Shown here: positions 26,919 through 34,995 of the stretch, piece by piece
How the letters are laid out: each line of letters begins with the position of its first letter
Numbering within the stretch: the stretch's first letter is position 1
Assembly (NCBI RefSeq): GCF_000383975.1
Contig: NZ_KB913017.1
Coordinates: forward strand, 186,001-250,000
Direction of reading: 5' to 3'
Length of the DNA stretch: 64,000 nucleotides
Origin: Natronorubrum tibetense GA33
Lineage (GTDB): Archaea; Halobacteriota; Halobacteria; Halobacteriales; Natrialbaceae
Made by a program: the position numbers and the translations under genes
Notes under the pieces: generated by a model
What the model was told of the DNA's origin: nothing
Seen by the model: only the letters and a program-made list of their open reading frames with translations
The model's database searches: none

Positions 26919-28064
26919 ATGAGAGACAACCAGCAATCCGCCCAGTCCCAGCACGAACCGACCGAACAGCTTCAGCAGTCGACGATGAACCAGGGCCAGG
27001 CGGCCATCGAACAGGCGATCGACCTCCAGCGGAACATCGCGCGAATGACCCTGAGCGCGATGCAGTGGCAGGACACGGCCCAGAAGCAGGGTTTCGAAAT
27101 CACGAAGTCGATGATGCAGGGGTTCCCAGGCCGGCGGTTCACCCAGTCGATGATGGAGAGCTATCTGCAGGGGCTCGAGGCCGTCATGCCGGAGATGGAA
27201 CGCGCGATGGAGAAGGGAATGCAGGCGGCCACGCAAGCCCAGCCGGGGCAGGGCCAGCAGATTGGAACTCGGCACCAGTCCAGTCAACGGATGGGGCAAT
27301 CGGGCCAACAGTACGAAAGCCAGCAGCCGATGGGCGGTCAGCACCAGTCGGGACAGCAGTTCGGCGGCCAGATGGGCGACCAGCGGTCGACTGAACGGAT
27401 GAGTGGCCAGCAGATGGGCGGCCAACCCCAGTTCAGCCAACCGACGAGCCAGCACACCCACCAGCAAGAGCAGCAGTACCCCCAGACTGGCGAGTGGGTC
27501 TCGCAAGCGGGGACGTACGGCGGTGAAGCGTCTGGATCGGCCAGCCAGCAACGATCCCAGCAGATGGGCCCCGGCAGCCACTCCGACCAGGAATCCCAGC
27601 CTCACGCCGAGCGTCAATCTCAGCCTCGGCCCGACGAGTCCCAGTCCCAGCCGACCGACGCGGGCTCCCAACAGGGACAGTTCGGCCACGAGACACGACA
27701 GGGATCGCAGCCGCAGCAACACGGCGGTGACCAGCCGACTCGAGGACGCGAGCAAGAACACCGTCAGGATCGGGGGTTCGGCCAGTCGATGCCGCCACAG
27801 CAGTCGTCGCAGCCTCGCAACGAACGAGGCCGGTACTCACAGCGAATCGATACGGGCCACCATGAGTCCGAGCGGGGTCGGCAGCGACAGCCGATCGCTC
27901 AGGGACAGCGCGACGGTGGCTCCGATTCGGGCGAGTTCGACTCGTCCGACGAGGAGATCGACCGCGACTTCGACCAGGAGGAGATGCCACAGGACGACAT
28001 GGAGGTCTCCGCCGAGCGAGGACGGGACGACACCGACGACGAAGCCGACGAACAGGAAGAGTAG
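26919..28064 (+). CDS. Gln-rich, largely disordered protein with helical N-terminus
   Basis: A 381-residue protein. Residues about 20-105 are amphipathic helix-forming (AIEQAIDLQRNIARMTLSAM, then MMESYLQGLEAVMPEMERAM), similar in style to phasin-type granule-coating proteins. Residues about 105-330 are dominated by Gln, Gly, Ser, His and Pro with many SQQ/QMGGQ-like motifs, and the last 50 residues are strongly acidic. No signal or membrane segment. Such prion-like composition is rare in haloarchaea. A granule-surface or condensate-forming role is inference. A TATA-like CTTTATT sits about 65 bases upstream. Monocistronic. Confidence 0.75.
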   Translation: MRDNQQSAQSQHEPTEQLQQSTMNQGQAAIEQAIDLQRNIARMTLSAMQWQDTAQKQGFEITKSMMQGFPGRRFTQSMMESYLQGLEAVMPEMERAMEKGMQAATQAQPGQGQQIGTRHQSSQRMGQSGQQYESQQPMGGQHQSGQQFGGQMGDQRSTERMSGQQMGGQPQFSQPTSQHTHQQEQQYPQTGEWVSQAGTYGGEASGSASQQRSQQMGPGSHSDQESQPHAERQSQPRPDESQSQPTDAGSQQGQFGHETRQGSQPQQHGGDQPTRGREQEHRQDRGFGQSMPPQQSSQPRNERGRYSQRIDTGHHESERGRQRQPIAQGQRDGGSDSGEFDSSDEEIDRDFDQEEMPQDDMEVSAERGRDDTDDEADEQEE

Positions 28065-28283
28065 CGACGCCCGCCGCTTCCACCTGCGTTAGTCCTGTCG
28101 ACGGACTTCCTCGGCTCTCACTCTTTTTTAATGGGCTCGGTGGGTCGAACCGTCATACCGTTCGTCCTCTCGTGAGACGTTAGTCTCCTCGAGCGGTCGA
28201 TCGACAGTCGTTGTCCAGTCGAACAAAAAGAACGGGTTCGAAGGCGGCTCCCGATGGTGACTCGAAACGATACGGGATCGGAA

Positions 28284-29180
28284 CTACCGGGTGTCTCGGT
28301 CGTCGAGGACATCGTCATCGTCGTCGTCCCCGATGAGGTCGTCATCGTCGTCAGTGAGTCCCTCGTCGTCGTCCCCGATCAGATCGTCATCGTCGTCACC
28401 AATGAGATCGTCATCGTTGTCGTCGGTGAGGCCATCGTCGTCGTCACCGATCAGGCTGTCATCATCGTCGGTAAGGCCGTCGTCATCGTCACCAATGAGA
28501 TCGTCATCGTTGTCGTCACCGATCAGACCATCATCGTCGTCGGTGAGCCCATCATCGTCGTCACCGATGAGGTCGTCATCGCTGTCGTCGGTAAGGCCAT
28601 CGTCGTCGTCACCGATCAGGCTGTCATCATCGTCGGTAAGGCCGTCGTCATCGTCGCCGATGAGATCGTCGTCGCTGTCGTCGGTAAGACCATCATCGTC
28701 GTCGCCGATCAGGCTGTCATCGTCGTCAGTGAATCCGTCGTCGTCATCGTCACCGATGAGGCCGTCATCGTCGTCACCGATGAGGTCGTCGTCGCCTGCC
28801 CCAGTTCCGTGATCCGTATCGGTGCCGGCGCCCGCCGCGCCAGCACCGGTTCCGGTATCCGTGTCGTCCGATCTGGTCGAGCCGGCGTCCAGGTCCGAGG
28901 CGCCGCCGGTACTGGTCGAGCCGCCGCCGGAGCTGCCGGCGAGGTCGCTCTCGAGGTGGACCTCGTCGCTCGTCACCTGGGCTACCGAGCCCTCCTGGAG
29001 CGGGTACGTGTCTTCGTCGGTACCACCCCAGCCGAGTTTCGCTTTGATCGTGTCTGCGATTCCGGGGTCCGGTTCGACGTGGGCTGTGCCGTGTTCGACG
29101 TCCGCGACGAGACCGACTTCTTCGCCGTTTGCGTTCACAACGGTCTTGCCGATGTCGTCGTCGGTAAACTCTGGAGACAT
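28284..29180 (-). CDS. PRC-barrel-like protein with long Asp-rich tandem repeat
   Basis: A 298-residue protein. Residues 1-75 resemble a PRC-barrel (TVVNANGEEVGLVADVEHGTA, then YPLQEGSVAQVTSDEVHLES). A Ser/Thr/Gly/Asp linker follows, then from about residue 130 to the end tandem repeats of a roughly 15-residue unit with consensus DDDLIGDDDDGLTDD. LIGDD occurs about 12 times, and a 31-residue higher-order period (93 bp) is visible. The tail is extremely acidic. Calcium or other cation binding, or simple charged spacing, are possible. The reading direction is certain because the opposite frame would be a Val/Ile-only repeat without a start domain. Confidence 0.8.
   Translation of the reverse strand: MSPEFTDDDIGKTVVNANGEEVGLVADVEHGTAHVEPDPGIADTIKAKLGWGGTDEDTYPLQEGSVAQVTSDEVHLESDLAGSSGGGSTSTGGASDLDAGSTRSDDTDTGTGAGAAGAGTDTDHGTGAGDDDLIGDDDDGLIGDDDDDGFTDDDDSLIGDDDDGLTDDSDDDLIGDDDDGLTDDDDSLIGDDDDGLTDDSDDDLIGDDDDGLTDDDDGLIGDDNDDDLIGDDDDGLTDDDDSLIGDDDDGLTDDNDDDLIGDDDDDLIGDDDEGLTDDDDDLIGDDDDDDVLDDRDTR
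28290..28790. repeat. tandem repeat encoding the LIGDDDD/GLTDD units
   Basis: About 500 bases built from a unit of about 45 bp with a 93 bp higher-order period, all in phase with the coding frame. The copies differ mostly at synonymous positions (for example GTCATC or GTCGTC), which shows selection on the peptide as well as repeat expansion. Confidence 0.75.
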
Positions 29181-29300
29181 TACACTCTACTAGACGGCGA
29201 ACCCGTGGAAGTTGGTGGTGCTTGCGGTGGCTTGCGGTTCGAGTAGTGACACGTTCCGTGTCGGCTCCGATCGAACTCCGGATCCGACGTATTGGTCCGT

Positions 29301-30068
29301 TTACGTATCGAATTCGGGATCGCGGCCTTCGAGGAACGCCGAGACGCCTTCCTCGTGTGCCTCGGAGGTTCGAGCCTGCACCTGCAGGAGGTTCTCGTAG
29401 TCGAGGGCCTCCGACCAGTGGCGACCCATGTTCTCGTGCATCGCCTGTTTCATCATGCCGACGATCTCCGTCGGCCGGTTTCGCAGTTGGTCGACGGTCT
29501 CCTCGACGTGCTCGTCCAGTTCGTCGGCCGGGACGGTCTCGTTGACTAACTCGAGGTCTGCCGCCCGCTCGGCACCGAAGAACTCGCCGGTGAACGCGAG
29601 TTTCTTCGCGGCCCGGAGACCGATAATGTGTGGCAACATGAACGTCCCGCCGGTGTCGGGAATGAGGCCGACGCGGACGAACGCACAGGAGAACGTCGCG
29701 TCCTCGGCGGCGTAGGCGATGTCCGCGAGCGCGACGACCGCCAACCCGGCACCGATGGCGTCGCCGTTGACCTTCGCGACGATTGGGACGGACGACTCGA
29801 GCATCGCTTCGACGACCCGTCCAAAGCTATCGGTGACGGATTCGTAGGCGTCCCGCGCCGAAGCCGGGCCCTCGGACAGCGCCTGCAGATCGCCGCCGGC
29901 GCTGAACGCGTCGCCCTCGCCCGTGAGGACGATCACGTGGTGTTCTTCCGGCGAGGCGTCGTCGATCGTCTCGGCGAGCGTGACGGCGGTCTCTCTCGTC
30001 ATGGCGTTGAGCGCACCTGGTCGGTCGAACGCGATCCGCAGGATTCCGTCGTCGGTGTCGACGTGCAT
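29301..30068 (-). CDS. enoyl-CoA hydratase/isomerase family protein
   Basis: A 255-residue crotonase. I chose ATG 30068 (MHVDTDDGILRIAFDRP), the typical family start. ATG 30095 is also in frame. The oxyanion-hole segments are GDAFSAGGDLQAL and VNGDAIGAGLAV, and the catalytic-acid region is IPDTGGTFMLPHIIG, with Asp where many hydratases have Glu. The tail EGVSAFLEGRDPEF is typical. Expected role: hydration or isomerisation in fatty-acid or amino-acid beta-oxidation. Monocistronic, substrate unknown. Confidence 0.9.
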   Translation of the reverse strand: MHVDTDDGILRIAFDRPGALNAMTRETAVTLAETIDDASPEEHHVIVLTGEGDAFSAGGDLQALSEGPASARDAYESVTDSFGRVVEAMLESSVPIVAKVNGDAIGAGLAVVALADIAYAAEDATFSCAFVRVGLIPDTGGTFMLPHIIGLRAAKKLAFTGEFFGAERAADLELVNETVPADELDEHVEETVDQLRNRPTEIVGMMKQAMHENMGRHWSEALDYENLLQVQARTSEAHEEGVSAFLEGRDPEFDT

Positions 30069-30254
30069 GACTCGACAGTGATTGGCGCGCGACATAACGG
30101 TACTCGTTCGCAGCCGTGGCATCGGCCGCCGGAGCGCAGTCGCTGAGCGATCGGCTGGGAACGAACGTTCGTGAAAACATCGACTGTCGGAATGCCGGAT
30201 GGAAGCCGGCGTCGTGCAGTCTCGAGCGATAGCTGTCGGCTACCCGGGGTCGGT

Positions 30255-30923
30255 TCAGTCGGACGGCATCGGCGGGGCGACGGTCTCGTCTTCGGAGACG
30301 TTCAGCTCCGAAGTGACGAGGGCCCGGTAGGCGCGGCGGAGTCGCTCCGAGAGCGCCTGATGGGAGATCCCCAACTCCTCGGAAAGCTCCTGCATCGATA
30401 CCTCGCGCGGGATCTCGAAGTAGCCGTGGTCGATCGCCGCGACGAGCGTCTCGTACTGGCGAGCGGTGAGACCACACTGGGAGTGGCTCTCCTCCGCCAG
30501 ATCGAACAGCCGAACGATCGTCGGCGCGACATCCTCCTCGTCGAGTCGGTCGTAGAGTGAACTCACGCTCTCCCGGTCGGTGAACCGAATGCTCAGCAGC
30601 CACGTGCCATTCGAGGCCGACGCGCTCAGTATCGTCCCGCGCTCCTCGATGACGAGATCGAAGACATCGGCCGTGTCCGGTTCGAACTCGATGTCGTATA
30701 GCCACCGATCCTCGTCGCTGTTGATCAACGCGTGGCCACCGATCGCGGTGGCGTCGTCCAGTGCCTCCTCGACGGCGTCCTGTGACGGACCCGACAGCCA
30801 GAGGCCGTGACCGCTCGAGGCGATCACTCGCTCCATCTCACAGGTGAGCGATGGGACGGCCTCGAACAGCTCGCCGGCGCCAGTTCCCTCCGCGGGAATC
30901 TCGATGTCTGCAATCGATGTCAT
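30255..30923 (-). CDS. Bat-type HTH_10 transcriptional regulator (second)
   Basis: A 222-residue regulator from ATG 30923, with the same architecture as the one at 10271-10933. The N-terminal sensor-like domain covers residues about 20-150, and the C-terminal HTH_10 covers residues about 155-205 (LTARQYETLVAAIDHGYFEI, then ELGISHQALSERLRRAY). The two paralogues share the spacing of these motifs but differ in the sensor half, which implies different signals. DNA targets unknown. Monocistronic. Confidence 0.87.
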   Translation of the reverse strand: MTSIADIEIPAEGTGAGELFEAVPSLTCEMERVIASSGHGLWLSGPSQDAVEEALDDATAIGGHALINSDEDRWLYDIEFEPDTADVFDLVIEERGTILSASASNGTWLLSIRFTDRESVSSLYDRLDEEDVAPTIVRLFDLAEESHSQCGLTARQYETLVAAIDHGYFEIPREVSMQELSEELGISHQALSERLRRAYRALVTSELNVSEDETVAPPMPSD

Positions 30924-31192
30924 GATTCTCAATCACTGCTACAACGACGATCCCAATAACCCCACTTCCAAAGGGATTAGCCGCGACGAAGCCGAATTAC
31001 AGTTCGAATGGTTGGTTCCGAACCGAGGTTATTCACGCTATCTTATCAGAAAACTAGTACTGGTGACGAGACGTCCCGACGCGTGGGAGTACAGCGACGG
31101 GTGGGACAGTACCGAACCCCCATCGAATGATCGGGATCTGATCGGTCGCGATAGAGTCGGCTGCCAGAAGGTCCAACCTGAACGAATCGTCG

Positions 31193-31765
31193 TTAGCGTT
31201 CGTCACGTTTGAGCGACTCGTCGTCGGAACGGTCGTGAGCAGAAATCGGCTCGAGCGAGCGGATCGTCGCCACGAGGTCGTCGACGGCATCCGATCCGCG
31301 ACCGACGATCTCGCCGCCGACGGCGGACGGGTCTCGGTCACCGACGAGAATCGTCGGCAACGGAGCCGCCGAGAAGCCCTCGACGACGACGAACGTGTAG
31401 CCCCGGCGCTCGAGGCGCGCGAGCGTGCTCTCGAGCGCTTGCAGTTCGGAGTCGTCGGCGTCGGCATCGTCCGTACCGAAGAGGTCGCTACCGTCGAGCG
31501 AATCGAGCGGGTCGCGTTTCCCGCGCGTGCTGATATCGAAGGTGAGTTCGGGGGTAACACCGACGACCGTTTCGGCACCCGCAGTTCTGTGGCGATGCGT
31601 ATCGGTGCCGGGCGTATCGATCTCGATATCGTGATGGATCGATTTGACGGTCGCGATGCGCCCGTGCTCGGCCAGTTCCGGAACGAGGGCCTCGACGAGC
31701 GTCGTCTTGCCGGAATCGCTCGGGCCGGCGAGACAGACGATTCGGAGCGACGACCCGTGACTCAT
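31193..31765 (-). CDS. mobB: molybdopterin-guanine dinucleotide biosynthesis protein MobB
   Basis: A 190-residue P-loop GTPase-like protein. The Walker A is GPSDSGKTTL at residues about 14-23, followed by VKSIHHDIEIDTPGTDTHRH and GAETVVGVTPEL, the MobB pattern, and a late VVVEGFSAAPLPTI. Expected role: helping guanylylation of molybdenum cofactor for molybdoenzymes. A haloarchaeal acidic insert (DDADADDSELQ) sits in the middle. No other moco gene lies in the window. Confidence 0.9.
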   Translation of the reverse strand: MSHGSSLRIVCLAGPSDSGKTTLVEALVPELAEHGRIATVKSIHHDIEIDTPGTDTHRHRTAGAETVVGVTPELTFDISTRGKRDPLDSLDGSDLFGTDDADADDSELQALESTLARLERRGYTFVVVEGFSAAPLPTILVGDRDPSAVGGEIVGRGSDAVDDLVATIRSLEPISAHDRSDDESLKRDER

Positions 31766-31967
31766 ACACTCACACGCTCGATTAGAGACACGAACACAAG
31801 AGACGTTCGACAGGACCGTCGGGAAATTGCAAGCTACCTGACTCGAGTGTCCGTGTCGCCCGCTCGGTCAGTACGGCCCGTTGCGATCGCCTCGTGGCGG
31901 CTGTGGTTCCGGCGACCCCTGACCGCCCTGTTGTCCGTCCGTCGGCGACGGCGTCGTTCCGCAGATC

Positions 31968-32114
31968 TCACACGAAATCACCCTCGTCGGTATCGGTGAA
32001 GCCCTCGAGCAGTTGCTCACTGATCGGGTCGCTGCTGGGGATCTGGACCTCCCGCACGCGGTCGACGACCGCGCGTCTGATCTCATCGTCGGTCTCGGGT
32101 GGCTCGGCAGACAT
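31968..32114 (-). CDS. small acidic protein, possibly truncated by a frameshift
   Basis: A 48-residue product from ATG 32114, MSAEPPETDDEIRRAVVDRV to a C-terminal TDTDEGDFV, with halophile-like acidic composition. The stop is reached at TTCGTGTGA. In the +1 frame the DNA continues directly with SCEICGTTPSP and a Gln/Gly/Pro-rich tail to a stop at 31868-31870. A CxxC following DEGDF would look like one half of a zinc site. A loss of one GT unit in a short GTGTG tract would explain it, but a natural end is also possible. No family recognised. Confidence 0.45.
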   Translation of the reverse strand: MSAEPPETDDEIRRAVVDRVREVQIPSSDPISEQLLEGFTDTDEGDFV

Positions 32115-32237
32115 AGGTGAGCGCTCGACCCGGAGCGACCAATCCGCACGCACCCGCTCGGGTAGCCGCGTTCGGTCCCAGCGATCGCTCACGACAGCGA
32201 TACAAAAAATCGGTAGAACGCGGTCCGTAATCGCTCC

Positions 32238-32546
32238 CTACGTCGGCGCGAGGTGATCACCGTTGCGAACACAGACGCAGTCGCGGTGGGTGACGACGAC
32301 TGTGTGATCGTCAGTCGCGAATTCGACGCTGACAGTACTCTCAGTCCCCTCCGCGTGGGTGAGGAGACTGTCCAACGCTTCGGTCTCGACCTGTTCGTAG
32401 AGCGGCTCGAGTTCCCTAATCGGAACGTTCTTTATGACAGATAGTCCCCGCAAAATCATGTGTGTGACCGATTCTGATTCGTCACGCACGGTCCGAATCT
32501 CCACACGGTCGTCGTCCGGCCGACGGCTGTGGTTGTGGTGGACCAT
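32238..32546 (-). CDS. HalOD1-domain protein
   Basis: A 102-residue protein from ATG 32546, consisting almost only of a HalOD1 output domain: ILRGLSVIKNVPIRELEPLY (helix and loop), then EALDSLL and the strand pair TVSVEFATDDHTVVVTHRDCVCV. HalOD1 is a haloarchaeal output domain usually attached to signalling proteins. Stand-alone copies like this are frequent and of unknown action. Three HalOD1 proteins lie in this window. Confidence 0.8.
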   Translation of the reverse strand: MVHHNHSRRPDDDRVEIRTVRDESESVTHMILRGLSVIKNVPIRELEPLYEQVETEALDSLLTHAEGTESTVSVEFATDDHTVVVTHRDCVCVRNGDHLAPT

Positions 32547-32670
32547 ATCACTTCTCGTGACCGTCCGGGAAAGAGGCTTGTCCCAAATTGAACGGGTATC
32601 GGTTCGATTCGGGTGACAGAATTGGGAAGCCACAGCGTCAAAACGCCAGCATACCAGTTCCGTTGTGAAG

Positions 32671-33336
32671 TTAGAACAATTCGACGCGGATGCCGTCGTC
32701 CTCGAGTTCCGCGGCGAACGCCTCGGCGTCGGTTTCGATCGGCTCGAAGGTGTCGTAATGCTCCGGCAACACCAGGTCGGGCTCGACGCTGCGAGCGAAG
32801 TCCGCGGCCTCGTGGCGGTCCATCGTGAAGTGACCGCCGATCGGCGGCACGAACACGTCCGCCGTGATCGACTCGTGGTGATCGAGGAAGTCCGTGTCCG
32901 ACGGGCAGAAGATCGTCGTCTCCTCGAGGTTGAGGAGGAGTCCGATCACTTCGCCCTCGGCGTGGAACGGGGAGCCGTCGTCGTCGACGTGTTCGCCCTC
33001 AGGGTCGTTGTAGGCGGGTACCGACTGCACGTCGATCCCTTCGACGGTCGTCTCGCCCTCGTGGGGGAGGTCGACTACGTCGTACGAGAGGTCGCTCGTG
33101 TCGACGGCCTCGAAGACCGCGACCGTGACGGCGTCGCCGGCGACCGCCTCGATCGCCTCCGGATCGTAGTGATCGAAGTCGTCGTGGGTGACGAAGATGA
33201 TGTCTCCGTCACCCGGTTCGTCTTCGAGGACTTCGCTCCACGGATCGATGTAGATGATTCGCCCGTCCTCCGTCTCGAGTCGCTTGCTCGCGTGGCCGAT
33301 CCGCTCGAACGTGAGTCCCTCGTAGGTGGTGGACAT
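32671..33336 (-). CDS. metal-dependent hydrolase, metallo-beta-lactamase fold
   Basis: A 221-residue protein of the UPF0173/UlaG-like group from ATG 33336. The metal-binding motif is THDDFDHYD (HxxxxDH form, residues about 51-59). Later candidate ligands are PSDTDFLDHH, PIGGHFTMD and LPEHYDTFEP. The substrate is unknown; related proteins act on cyclic phosphoesters or lactones. The fold and motif are clear but the first His of HxHxDH is replaced (THDDFDH), so the metal site may be altered. Confidence 0.85.
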   Translation of the reverse strand: MSTTYEGLTFERIGHASKRLETEDGRIIYIDPWSEVLEDEPGDGDIIFVTHDDFDHYDPEAIEAVAGDAVTVAVFEAVDTSDLSYDVVDLPHEGETTVEGIDVQSVPAYNDPEGEHVDDDGSPFHAEGEVIGLLLNLEETTIFCPSDTDFLDHHESITADVFVPPIGGHFTMDRHEAADFARSVEPDLVLPEHYDTFEPIETDAEAFAAELEDDGIRVELF

Positions 33337-33479
33337 GGTCACTCGAGTGTACGCGGGTTTCGGCCTTATAGGTCGGTGGCTCCGGCAGAAGAGTGTGTTC
33401 GTGTGCGGATCTGTTATCCCGCTGACCGTCACTCGACAGCTAATCGGGGTGTCGAGCCGAAAAAAGCGAAACTCGAGTG

Positions 33480-33905
33480 TCAGTCACCGCAGTCGTTCTG
33501 CTCGGTGACGATGCATCCGCTTGCGCTGCCGCCTACGGTCGTATCAGCGTCGTCATCGTCGCCGTTACCGCCGCCGATCGGTGGTCCGCTGCCGGCGTCG
33601 TCGTCATCTTTGTCGTCTTTCTCGTCTTCGTCACCGTCGTCTTCACCCTTCTCATCGTCGTCCTTCCAGTCGTCTTTGTCCGACTTGGAGTCATCATCCT
33701 TCTCGTCGTCATCCTTCGCATCGTCGTCCTTCTCACCATCTGTCGGCTCTACCGTACCGTCCGGGTCCGGTTCGTCGTCCCCATCCGGGCTATCGTCCAT
33801 CTCCGGTTCCGGGTCGTCAGAACCCGTGATGGTGGTGTAGACAACGGCGCCCGATATCGTGACTAAGACCACGACGAGCCCGACTATCAGGCTCTGTCGT
33901 CGCAT
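33480..33905 (-). CDS. membrane-anchored Asp/Lys-rich protein
   Basis: A 141-residue protein: an N-terminal membrane helix (residues 5-27, LIVGLVVVLVTISGAVVY), then an extreme low-complexity Asp/Lys/Glu region to about residue 105, then a short C-terminal part with two cysteines (SGCIVTEQNDCGD) that may pair. It starts 1 base after the stop codon of the upstream Tat-secreted protein, so the two are an operon. A surface-exposed charged spacer is likely. No family recognised. Confidence 0.75.
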   Translation of the reverse strand: MRRQSLIVGLVVVLVTISGAVVYTTITGSDDPEPEMDDSPDGDDEPDPDGTVEPTDGEKDDDAKDDDEKDDDSKSDKDDWKDDDEKGEDDGDEDEKDDKDDDDAGSGPPIGGGNGDDDDADTTVGGSASGCIVTEQNDCGD

Positions 33906-33906
33906 C

Positions 33907-34995
33907 TTAACCGTCGTACTCGTCTACTTCAGTCTCGGAGACGTCGACTGTGATGAAGTACTCGCTCGACGTCCAGTCCTTTTCTTCAGACCAGGCGTTC
34001 TCTCCGTCGGCAGACACGTTTGCGTGCGTGGATCCACCGTAGCTCGAGTTTGCGACGAAATCGAACGTGTCGCCGTCGAACTCGTCTTCGTCGACGTAGA
34101 ACACGAGCGTCTCGCCGTCTTTCGTACCATCGAACTCTGGAACCTCGTCGAAGTCGTCCCGCTCTTCGTTTTCGCTGAAGAAGCCTTCTTCAGAGGACCA
34201 GTTGACCTGGAAGTCCCAGGTGCCACCCTGATCTACGTCGAATCCGAGGCCGAGGTTGGCTTCGTTTTCGTCTTCATCGGACCATGGCTCTTCGAGTTCG
34301 ACCGTAAAGACGCGCTCGCCTTCATCGTGACGCCCGTAGACCGAGAGAACGCCCTCTTGATCAGCGTCGTTACCGTTCTCGGATTCGTTGTTCGGCGACG
34401 TCCCGATAAACTCGCTACTGACGACTTCACCACTCGCGTCTCCGCCGGTGTTAGCATCCTGATGGAGGTTGTTCATGATGACTTCGAGGTCTGCGTCAGT
34501 GTTTCCAACGACGTTATCGTCAGCGTTGGTCGTGACCGTAACCTCGAGGCGGAGATCGACGTCTTCTGTCGTGTTTGATTCGCCGTTGTTGTCTTCCTCG
34601 AAGTGATCAGCACTGATTCCGGAGTGTTCGAGAACGTCTCCTTCGAGCGTTTCATCGAGAGAAACATTGTTCTGGCTTTGGCCACCGATACTCGCGATAG
34701 TATGGCGCCCGTCTTCGCCACCGATCGCTTCGGCGTTGCCGTCAGGGTCGATAGCCTGGAGTTCGACAGTAGCTTCGACAGCAGGGTCATTGAGCCCTTC
34801 GTATGAGAACTCGATGTTGTCTGCCCATACTTTGATCTTGTCGATCGATCCGTCGTCGCTCGTTCCTTCGATTGTTTCTGCGGAGAACGTGTGATCGCCG
34901 ACTTCTGCGACGGCACTCCCCGGCATGAGGACTGCGCCACCGATTGCTGCTGCGCCAATACTCCCCGTTCCGATCATGAATTTGCGTCTATTCAT
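33907..34995 (-). CDS. Tat-exported acidic protein
   Basis: A 362-residue protein from ATG 34995. The signal is MNRRKFMIGTGSIGAAAIGG with the RRKFM Tat motif and a likely cleavage after PGSAVA. The mature part is beta-rich, Asp/Asn/Glu-rich and free of cysteine, with repeated short strands (FSYEGLNDPAVEATVELQA, TVELEEPWSDEDENEANLGL). No known domain. Its AT content and Asn use are higher than in neighbouring genes. It is the first gene of a pair with the membrane-anchored Asp/Lys-rich protein, so both probably work at the cell surface. Confidence 0.8.
   Translation of the reverse strand: MNRRKFMIGTGSIGAAAIGGAVLMPGSAVAEVGDHTFSAETIEGTSDDGSIDKIKVWADNIEFSYEGLNDPAVEATVELQAIDPDGNAEAIGGEDGRHTIASIGGQSQNNVSLDETLEGDVLEHSGISADHFEEDNNGESNTTEDVDLRLEVTVTTNADDNVVGNTDADLEVIMNNLHQDANTGGDASGEVVSSEFIGTSPNNESENGNDADQEGVLSVYGRHDEGERVFTVELEEPWSDEDENEANLGLGFDVDQGGTWDFQVNWSSEEGFFSENEERDDFDEVPEFDGTKDGETLVFYVDEDEFDGDTFDFVANSSYGGSTHANVSADGENAWSEEKDWTSSEYFITVDVSETEVDEYDG

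Noticed and set aside
28290-28790. Regularly repeated DNA looking like a CRISPR array
   Set aside because: The repeats are contiguous without unique spacers, are in phase with codons, and encode the acidic peptide repeat. No cas gene lies in the window.
28254-29246. Val/Ile-rich reading frame on the + strand across the Asp-rich repeat
   Set aside because: It is the antisense of the LIGDDDD repeats. The Val/Ile runs come from GTC/ATC complementary to GAC/GAT, and it has no domain-like part. The - strand frame has a PRC-barrel start.
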